Source: Polynucleobacter meluiroseus (GTDB taxonomy: Bacteria > Pseudomonadota > Gammaproteobacteria > Burkholderiales > Burkholderiaceae). Taken from it: a DNA stretch of 29,585 nucleotides. The position numbers and the translations under genes were made by a program. The notes beneath the pieces were generated by a model that searched no databases, was not told where the DNA came from, and saw only the letters and a list, made by a program, of their open reading frames with translations. Location of the stretch: the NCBI GenBank assembly GCA_945867755.1, contig CAMBJN010000003.1, positions 1 to 29,585 on the forward strand. Direction: 5' to 3'. Below are positions 23,624 through 29,585 of the stretch, piece after piece; the stretch's first letter is position 1; every line of letters begins with the position of its first letter.

Positions 23624-24413
23624 TTAGCTGGCGAGCCCAGCCAATATAGTCTTCAACTGATATGTCTTGGGCGCGCAGTCCTAAAACGTCATCACTCAAA
23701 TTCAAAATATCTTTGACGCTAGCGAGATTATTTCTCAACACTTTTCTTCTTTGAGCAAAAGCCATAGAAACTATGCGTTCTAAAGATTGATATTCTTTCT
23801 CAGTTAAATGAATATCCTGTCGCGGAATCATTTTGACAATCGCAGAATTCACCTTGGGTGGGGGATCAAAGCATTCAGGGGGAACATCTAAAACATTCTC
23901 CATGTGGTACTTTGACTGCAACATAACCGACAGTCGTCCATATTCTGAATCACCATGCTGTGCAGCCATCCGCTCTACGACCTCTGCTTGCAACATAAAG
24001 ACTTGCTCATCAACATCAGCAACGGCTGACATCAAATGGAAAAGTAAGGGAGAAGAAATATTGTAGGGAAGATTGCCTACAATTTTGACTCGGGCTTCAG
24101 GTGCATTTTTCCTAAGCAGAGATTTTTGCTCTTTGGCCCATGCTTGAAAGTCAAACTTCAAGGCATCAAATTCATGAACTTGTAGTTTTGGAATATTTTG
24201 ATTTTTCCAAAATTTAACCAAGTCTCTATCAAGCTCAACAACCGCCATAGTATCCAAACAGCTCAACAATGGCTTTGTCATGGCGCCCAATCCAGGGCCA
24301 ATTTCAATCAGAGCATCTTGTGGTTTTGGATCAATGGCTTTGATGATCAAATGAATCATCCCGCTATCAACGAGAAAGTGCTGCCCAAAGCGTTTACGAG
24401 CTTGATGTGCCAC
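23616..24413 (-). CDS. rsmA: 16S rRNA (adenine1518/1519-N6)-dimethyltransferase RsmA
   Basis: 265 aa. Also called KsgA. Dimethylates two adjacent adenines in the 3' helix 45 of 16S rRNA. It starts with the canonical RKRFGQHFLVD; motif I is LIEIGPGLGAMT and the catalytic NLPY motif is in VGNLPYNISSP. The C-terminal helical domain ends WARQLIT. The start codon is GTG, overlapping the pdxA stop by one base (TAGTG), so translation is coupled. The order surA-pdxA-rsmA is the classical proteobacterial one. Confidence 0.97.
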   Translation of the reverse strand: MAHQARKRFGQHFLVDSGMIHLIIKAIDPKPQDALIEIGPGLGAMTKPLLSCLDTMAVVELDRDLVKFWKNQNIPKLQVHEFDALKFDFQAWAKEQKSLLRKNAPEARVKIVGNLPYNISSPLLFHLMSAVADVDEQVFMLQAEVVERMAAQHGDSEYGRLSVMLQSKYHMENVLDVPPECFDPPPKVNSAIVKMIPRQDIHLTEKEYQSLERIVSMAFAQRRKVLRNNLASVKDILNLSDDVLGLRAQDISVEDYIGWARQLIT

Positions 24414-25372
24414 TAAGAACTTTTAGCCTTTACCATTTGATAAGCCACATTCAAAGCAGCCAACATGCTGCTTGAGTCAGCCTTACCTTTTCCTGCAACA
24501 CTCAGAGCAGTGCCGTGATCAACAGATGTGCGAACGATTGGCAAACCCAAAGTAACATTCACACCCTCGCCAAATGTGGCAAATTTAAAGGGGGCCAATC
24601 CTTGATCGTGATACATGGCCAAAATCACATCGGCGCTTTTTAACTTATCAGGACTAAAAATAGTGTCACCAGGATACGGTCCTGAGACACGGTAGTTTTT
24701 CTGTTTCATGCGCTCAATTGCCGGAGAAATTACATCTCTCTCCTCAAGCCCCATGTGGCTAGACTCGCCCGCGTGTGGGTTCAACCCTGTGACATAAATC
24801 GACGGGTCTTTGATGCCAAATTTATTCTTAAGGTCTTGCCAAACAATTTCAATGGTTTTCTCAATCAATTCTGCTGTGATGGATGCGGATACCTTTTGCA
24901 ATGGAATGTGCGTGGTAGTCAATGCAACCCTTAACTGATCTGGTAACAGACTGGATTCAAAAATAGGTTTGCCGCAAAGCATCATCACAACCAGGTCAGT
25001 CTTGCATCTTTGGGCCAAGTATTCAGTGTGCCCTCTGAACTTCACGCCAGAATCAGAAATAATGCTTTTTTGAACTGGGGCTGTGACCATTGCTTGGTAA
25101 TCACCATTCAAACAACCATCTATAGCAACATCCAAAGTTTGCAATACATAGGGGGCGTTTAAAACATTTAGCTGGCCAGGAATGACTTGGTCAGCTAATT
25201 CACAATGCTTCACAAACAATCGATCATGACTCTGAGGATTTACCAAAGATTGATCTACTATCAGATGAATACTCACATCAGAATGCTGCTTTAAAAACTC
25301 CTGAGCAGCCTTCTGGCTGATTTCTGGGCCAATCCCAGCCGGCTCACCAGTTGTCAGGGCAATATGAATCAT
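24413..25372 (-). CDS. pdxA: 4-hydroxythreonine-4-phosphate dehydrogenase PdxA
   Basis: 319 aa. NAD-dependent oxidation step of the DXP-dependent pyridoxal 5'-phosphate pathway. It begins IALTTGEPAGIGPEI; metal-binding histidines lie in FRGHTEYLAQ, the NPHAGE motif and YHDQGLAPFK. SVDHGTALSVAGKGKADSSS near the C terminus is also typical (short form DHGTALSVAG). It follows surA by 2 bp. Complete and ordinary. Confidence 0.97.
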   Translation of the reverse strand: MIHIALTTGEPAGIGPEISQKAAQEFLKQHSDVSIHLIVDQSLVNPQSHDRLFVKHCELADQVIPGQLNVLNAPYVLQTLDVAIDGCLNGDYQAMVTAPVQKSIISDSGVKFRGHTEYLAQRCKTDLVVMMLCGKPIFESSLLPDQLRVALTTTHIPLQKVSASITAELIEKTIEIVWQDLKNKFGIKDPSIYVTGLNPHAGESSHMGLEERDVISPAIERMKQKNYRVSGPYPGDTIFSPDKLKSADVILAMYHDQGLAPFKFATFGEGVNVTLGLPIVRTSVDHGTALSVAGKGKADSSSMLAALNVAYQMVKAKSS

Positions 25373-25374
25373 CG

Positions 25375-26697
25375 TTAATTAGATTGGCGGATTTCTACAG
25401 TGGCCGCATCTCTGATTTGTCGAATCCAATCTTGATAGGCTTGATCCATTTTCTTTTCTCTGATGGTAGCCCTAGCGAAATCACGCTGCTTATCGGCCGA
25501 CAGCTGGGCCTGGCGTCTTTCCACCACCTGAATCAAGTGCCAACCAAATTCAGTTTTCACTGGCTCGCTGACCTCATTGATATTTAATTGATTCATGGTC
25601 TGCTCAAATTCTGACACCAACTCACCAGGGGACATCCAGCCTAAATTGCCACCATTCGGCGCCGAACCATCCTCAGAATGTTTTTTTGCTAATTGATCAA
25701 AGTCCGATGCTTTTACTTTGATTTGATCTCTAAAACCATTTAAACGACGTTGTGCTTCAAGATCGGTAACACCTGGACGATGTCTCAAAAGAATATGACG
25801 AGCCTGAGTTTGTGTTACAACAATATTTTGAACATTGGCAGCCAACGTACCTTTTCTATCAATCACTTTGATCACATGAAAACCTGCGCCACTTTGTAAA
25901 ACTCGCGGAATCATTTGATTTGAACCAATACCTTGAGCACCATCCACAAATAACTGGGGCAAACGATCCAAGGTTCTATAACCAAGATCCTCTAGTCGCA
26001 CACCAGATCCTGGCAAAGCAATATTTTTTCCATAAGCTAAAAAATCCTTTTCAAGGCTTGCTTGCTTTAAAACATCCTCAGCTTTGTTTTTTGCCGCAGC
26101 TATATCAGACTGGCTCGCATTCGCTGACAAACCAATGACCAATTGAGCAAGGTAAATTTCATCATTATCCGCTTGCAATATCTTGCCTCTATTTTTCTCA
26201 GCAATATAACTATCAATTTCACTTTCAGTCACCTGAACACGGGCATCAACCTCACGCTCACGCAATCTTGCAGCCTGCACTTCTTTACGAATTTCTTCTT
26301 TGTATTTATTAAAGTTGTCGCCTTCTTTTTCAATTTTTGCTTTTAACTCAGGTACTGATAATTTGCTTTGCGCCGCGATGTTCCCAAGAATCCTCTCCAA
26401 ATCCTTGTCGCTCACTTTAATTCCGGCTTCTTTGGCTAAGTTTTGCTGAATTCGATCAGAGACCAAACGCTCTAAAACTTGGGCTCTTAAATCATCTGCG
26501 GGTGGCAAAGCTCTATTGGCAGCTTTAAATTGTTTCTCAATCAAAGTAATTTTGTTTTCAAGCTCTAACTTGGTCACCAAGCTTGTATCAACAATAGCGA
26601 TCACCTCATCGATTGATCTGTTTTTGTTTTGCGCTAAAGACATCTCACTGAAGAGCATCAAAGCAATTGCACAGAAAATAATATTAGCTAGCTTCAT
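25375..26697 (-). CDS. surA: periplasmic chaperone / peptidyl-prolyl isomerase SurA
   Basis: 440 aa. The signal peptide MKLANIIFCAIALMLFSEMSLAQ in outline ends at about residue 22. Then comes the SurA N-terminal chaperone domain (IDEVIAIVDTSLVTKLEL, QLVSDRIQ-like RLVSDRIQQNLA). A first, weakly conserved parvulin domain is at about 180-280 and a second, canonical one at about 290-395 (ARHILLRH, DGSAPNGGNLGWM, EFGWHLIQV). SurA escorts unfolded outer-membrane proteins, notably LptD, to the BAM complex. Its ATG overlaps the lptD stop (ATGA), so client and chaperone are made from one mRNA. Confidence 0.96.
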   Translation of the reverse strand: MKLANIIFCAIALMLFSEMSLAQNKNRSIDEVIAIVDTSLVTKLELENKITLIEKQFKAANRALPPADDLRAQVLERLVSDRIQQNLAKEAGIKVSDKDLERILGNIAAQSKLSVPELKAKIEKEGDNFNKYKEEIRKEVQAARLREREVDARVQVTESEIDSYIAEKNRGKILQADNDEIYLAQLVIGLSANASQSDIAAAKNKAEDVLKQASLEKDFLAYGKNIALPGSGVRLEDLGYRTLDRLPQLFVDGAQGIGSNQMIPRVLQSGAGFHVIKVIDRKGTLAANVQNIVVTQTQARHILLRHRPGVTDLEAQRRLNGFRDQIKVKASDFDQLAKKHSEDGSAPNGGNLGWMSPGELVSEFEQTMNQLNINEVSEPVKTEFGWHLIQVVERRQAQLSADKQRDFARATIREKKMDQAYQDWIRQIRDAATVEIRQSN

Positions 26698-29039
26698 TCG
26701 TAACTTTCAAATGGTGATATTGGTGCTGGATTAGGGCTGATTGGCTCATATCCAGGTATATTAAAACGAATTAGATTAATGGGGTTACTGCCCACGCTAG
26801 AAAAGCCTTTAAAGTCAATTTGCATATAGACTTCTGAAGTGGAAAGTACAGATGTATTCTGATACTGACGATGTACCACTCTCACCGTCCAGCAATCTGC
26901 ATCGTATTCAAGGCCAGCAACACGATTCAATACTTTATTTGAAATTAAATCAAAGTTGTAACGGGCAATACCGTACCACTTAAGAGCGATAGGCCATTGT
27001 CCTGATAGCTCGTATTGGTCGGAACTTGCCTTAGAGTCAACAGGATTAACCACCCGCCTATAGCTGGCATTTAATAATTTTCTTAGTTCAGGTCGATAAC
27101 TGGCTGTTATGCTTTGCTGCACTAACTTAGATGCCTGCTCGTTATATTGAAGAACACCATCCAAGTTGAAGTTTCCAACCAAGCGCGTGGATAAACCAGC
27201 CAAAATATCTGATCTCTTTAAGGGTTTTTGTTCAGCTGTTAAACCCACCCTTTGACCATCCATGTCAATACGCTGAGCAATAATGGCGCGCAAGCGCTCA
27301 ATACCGGTATCTGCATCTAAGAATCTTGAAGTAAGACCAAATGTCACTTTATTATTATCGGCAATGCGGTCGTTACCAGCAAAGGAATTTTCACTAAAAA
27401 TTTGAGATATGCCAAAACCTGCATCAGCCGTATCAAATAAAGGTAGATCATTTTGATAACGGTATGGCGTGTAAACATAAAAAGCTCTTGGTTCAAGAGT
27501 CATCAATATGTTTCTACTGAATAATGTATTCAGCTCTAAGGCATCGCGCTCAAGCAACAAACCAGAGTCCAAGCTAAATGTTGGTAGAGTCACATTTTTA
27601 CTTAAATCTGCTTGACCAGGAAAAGGGTCGACTGTGTATTGCGTGGTTCTAAAAGATATCTTTGGTGTAAGGTAATAACCGGGCGTCATGAAGGGTCGAG
27701 CCACAGAGGTCATAGCATATGCACGATTACCCTCTTTGAAAGTCCTACTTGGATTGCTTAAACCTTGATAAGTAAAGCGGGTTGCATCAGTCTCAACTAA
27801 AACATTTAAACCATTCCAATTATTTCTAGTATATCTTGCGTTAACTTGTGGCTCACGGTCATAAGGCAAGATCACTGGGCTATTAGGATCAGGTTGCAGA
27901 GTTTGAAACTTTTGTACTCTGGTTAAAATATTCCAACCAGCCACCCCATATCGAGCACCGATTTCTTGATTGAACTGTCTGTTCACAACCCCATTTAAGC
28001 TCTTGCCCAAGTGATCAACATACAAATCATCAGACACCTTACTGAAGTCGGTATAACCAACCAATCCAGGGGCCATAACTTGCGTATGTTTTAAACCAAA
28101 AGCCCAACGATTTTTGCCAAAAGCCGTATCATTGATAGCTTCAGCAGTTACAACGCCCGCGTAATTTCTATCAAGATAGCGATACTCAACACCTAACTGT
28201 TCGCCGCGACCCTCAAGATGTCTTGGGAACAAGGTCATATCTCGATTGGGTGCTAAATTAACATAGTAGGGCAGAGTGACATCCCAACCCTTAACGCCAC
28301 CTCTTTTTGCACGTCCATACGTTGGCGATAAAAATCCTGAGCGGCGCCCAAAGCTGGTGGGTAAAGAAAAAGCTGGGGTGTACAGGACTGGGACGTTAAA
28401 AAAATGAAGGACCCCATTAGTTCCAACTGCCGATTGATTATCTTGTTCAACATCCATTCGACTGGCTGTTAAATACCAATCTAAATTTTCAGGTCGACAG
28501 GTACTATAGGTTAACTTTTCAAATTCAATTTCATTGTTTTGTTTAAATTCAACTCTACGAGCCTTGCCACCGCCACCAATATCTCTTAGTTCATAATCGG
28601 GCTCATCCATCCAACCCTCTTGCGCATCAACCTTGATTTTTGCTTTTGGGCCTTTGAAGGAAGTAGAGTCTTTTAATAATGTGGCATTGCCATCGATATC
28701 TGCAATGTCTGTATCAGGATCATAAATAATTAAATCGCCCTTGATCACGGTGCGATTTCTTCTGATGACTGCATCACCCTCTAAGCGCATCTGACGATCC
28801 ATGACACCATCCAATTGCTTTGAAGAAGTAAAAGTTGGCGCCACATCATCAGGAACAACGGGTCTCACTAGAAGCTGGTCCTCTAACTTAAGCTTGAGCG
28901 CACCCTCCTTGGGCAAAACATCTTGGGCCAAAACCACTGAGACCAAAGAAAAAGAAGCACAAAAACCTCCCACTTTAAGAAGCGATGGGAGTCTTTTGAT
29001 ATCGAGAATGGCGCTCGGAACGATAAAAGTTTTAGGCAT
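26694..29039 (-). CDS. lptD: LPS-assembly protein LptD
   Basis: 781 aa. Outer-membrane beta-barrel that inserts LPS into the outer leaflet with the lipoprotein LptE. A signal peptide ends near VVLAQ (residue 39); an OstA/LptA-like beta-jellyroll (about 80-200, with AVIRRNRTVIKGDLIIYDPD in outline) precedes the barrel domain. Only two cysteines are in the mature protein, Cys181 (STCRPEN) and Cys716 (DADCWTV). They appear to correspond to E. coli C173 and C725, so a single non-consecutive disulfide is predicted instead of two. The C terminus is Pro/Ser-rich. No clear Shine-Dalgarno precedes the ATG. It heads the lptD-surA-pdxA-rsmA operon. Confidence 0.96.
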   Translation of the reverse strand: MPKTFIVPSAILDIKRLPSLLKVGGFCASFSLVSVVLAQDVLPKEGALKLKLEDQLLVRPVVPDDVAPTFTSSKQLDGVMDRQMRLEGDAVIRRNRTVIKGDLIIYDPDTDIADIDGNATLLKDSTSFKGPKAKIKVDAQEGWMDEPDYELRDIGGGGKARRVEFKQNNEIEFEKLTYSTCRPENLDWYLTASRMDVEQDNQSAVGTNGVLHFFNVPVLYTPAFSLPTSFGRRSGFLSPTYGRAKRGGVKGWDVTLPYYVNLAPNRDMTLFPRHLEGRGEQLGVEYRYLDRNYAGVVTAEAINDTAFGKNRWAFGLKHTQVMAPGLVGYTDFSKVSDDLYVDHLGKSLNGVVNRQFNQEIGARYGVAGWNILTRVQKFQTLQPDPNSPVILPYDREPQVNARYTRNNWNGLNVLVETDATRFTYQGLSNPSRTFKEGNRAYAMTSVARPFMTPGYYLTPKISFRTTQYTVDPFPGQADLSKNVTLPTFSLDSGLLLERDALELNTLFSRNILMTLEPRAFYVYTPYRYQNDLPLFDTADAGFGISQIFSENSFAGNDRIADNNKVTFGLTSRFLDADTGIERLRAIIAQRIDMDGQRVGLTAEQKPLKRSDILAGLSTRLVGNFNLDGVLQYNEQASKLVQQSITASYRPELRKLLNASYRRVVNPVDSKASSDQYELSGQWPIALKWYGIARYNFDLISNKVLNRVAGLEYDADCWTVRVVHRQYQNTSVLSTSEVYMQIDFKGFSSVGSNPINLIRFNIPGYEPISPNPAPISPFESYE

Positions 29040-29062
29040 ATTACTTAAGTGCTTTTATTATA
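29033..29062. promoter_or_regulatory. shared divergent promoter, lptD / amgK
   Basis: The 30 bp between the start codons hold one near-symmetrical -10: TATAAT on the minus strand (29062-29057) for lptD and TATTAT on the plus strand (29056-29061) for the kinase. Rightward, TAGGCA (29033-29038, 4/6) is 17 bp upstream as a -35. The kinase ATG is 8 bp past the -10, so its mRNA may be leaderless. No good -35 was found for lptD. Confidence 0.5.
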
Positions 29063-29069
29063 CGAACCC

Positions 29070-29585
29070 ATGAACCCTGATATCCGCTTATCTCAATTAA
29101 ATTCTTGGTTGACCTCTTTGGCAAGCAAGTGGTCACTAACTCTTGAAAGCTTGGCGCCCGCATCAAGCGATGCTAGTTTTAGGCGGTATTTCAGGGTTGC
29201 AGGCACTAAAAACGGGGCTCTTCAGAGCTTCATCGTGATGGATGCCCCGCCAGCAACCGAGGATACAAAGCCTTTTATCGCCATTTCTGAGCTTTTTGAC
29301 CAGGCCAAATTGAATGTGCCATTGGTTCTAGAAAAAAACATTGATCAAGGATTTTTACTTTTAAGTGATTTGGGCAATGAAACCTATCTCTCAGCGCTTA
29401 GCCCAGTAACTGCACAAAAACTCTATGAAGATGCCAATTCAGCCTTGATTCAACTCCAACTGGCCAGCAAACCAGGCATTCTTCCGGAATACAGCAAAGA
29501 TTTACTAAGTCGTGAGTTGAATCTTTTTACTGAGTGGTATTTGAATAAACACCTCAATTTAGAGCTAAATTCAAAACAAAGTGCG
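29070..29585 (+). CDS. AmgK-like sugar kinase, aminoglycoside phosphotransferase fold (3' part missing)
   Basis: The first 172 codons, translated by me; the gene continues beyond the window. The N-terminal pattern SSDASFRRYFRV (residues about 32-43) forms the nucleotide-binding strand pair, followed by VMDAPPATED and the LLLSDLGNETYL hinge, typical of the APH-fold family that includes AmgK, the anomeric N-acetylmuramate/N-acetylglucosamine kinase of peptidoglycan recycling in Pseudomonas. The catalytic HGD and DFQD motifs should lie in the missing half. AmgK is usually followed by the uridylyltransferase MurU, off-window here. Divergence from lptD is the common arrangement in relatives as I recall. 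Confidence 0.85.
   Translation, partial: MNPDIRLSQLNSWLTSLASKWSLTLESLAPASSDASFRRYFRVAGTKNGALQSFIVMDAPPATEDTKPFIAISELFDQAKLNVPLVLEKNIDQGFLLLSDLGNETYLSALSPVTAQKLYEDANSALIQLQLASKPGILPEYSKDLLSRELNLFTEWYLNKHLNLELNSKQSA

Overview
The window looks like the chromosome of a small-genome, moderately AT-rich freshwater betaproteobacterium of the Burkholderiaceae, most likely Polynucleobacter or a close relative. Three things point there: the block recA-recX-DUF2889-sucC-sucD-terC-pilA, the block miaB-ybeY-corC-lnt-glyQ-glyS-gmhB-acyltransferase, and the lptD-surA-pdxA-rsmA operon divergent from an AmgK-type kinase. The assignment rests on gene order and protein resemblance recalled from memory, not on a search. 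Genes are packed tightly, with many ATGA or 8-nt overlaps and two divergent gene pairs separated by only 26 and 30 bp.

Layout. 1-1138: a truncated periplasmic M48 (BepA-like) protease divergent from moaC. 1171-2287: two type IV pilin genes facing each other across one hairpin terminator; the leftward one is a classical PilA. 2398-7537: leftward terC, sucD, sucC, DUF2889, recX and recA; recA has a clear LexA box in its promoter. 7730-10151: a TctD/QseB-type response regulator, a 2CSK_N histidine kinase and a 74-aa DUF4212 symporter small subunit, with no large subunit after it. 10266-12243: a DUF6352 protein and a zinc-finger SAM methyltransferase. 12455-12531: tRNA-Met(CAT). 12763-13689: a pair of lipoproteins between two strong terminators. 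13807-23599: a long rightward run (PF07399 antiporter, miaB, ybeY, corC, lnt, glyQ, glyS, gmhB, PlsC-like acyltransferase). 23616-29039: leftward lptD-surA-pdxA-rsmA. 29070-29585: the start of an AmgK-like kinase, cut by the window end.

Functional themes. Much of the window serves the Gram-negative envelope: LptD and SurA (outer-membrane assembly), the BepA-like protease, Lnt (lipoprotein maturation), GmhB (LPS heptose), an acyltransferase, AmgK (cell-wall sugar recycling), two pilins and two lipoproteins. The rest is housekeeping: succinyl-CoA synthetase, DNA repair, tRNA and rRNA modification, glycyl-tRNA synthetase, molybdopterin and pyridoxal phosphate synthesis.

No CRISPR array, prophage, insertion sequence, toxin-antitoxin pair or recognisable defence island was found. 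The observations most worth following are: an unbroken run of 13 A-R-N triplets (the Hfq distal-face pattern), built from a degenerate hexamer repeat, covering the Shine-Dalgarno of terC; a symporter small subunit without its large subunit; the missing phoH/ybeZ gene between miaB and ybeY; a cluster of four CTAG tetramers between recA and the response regulator; and a -10 element shared by lptD and amgK.
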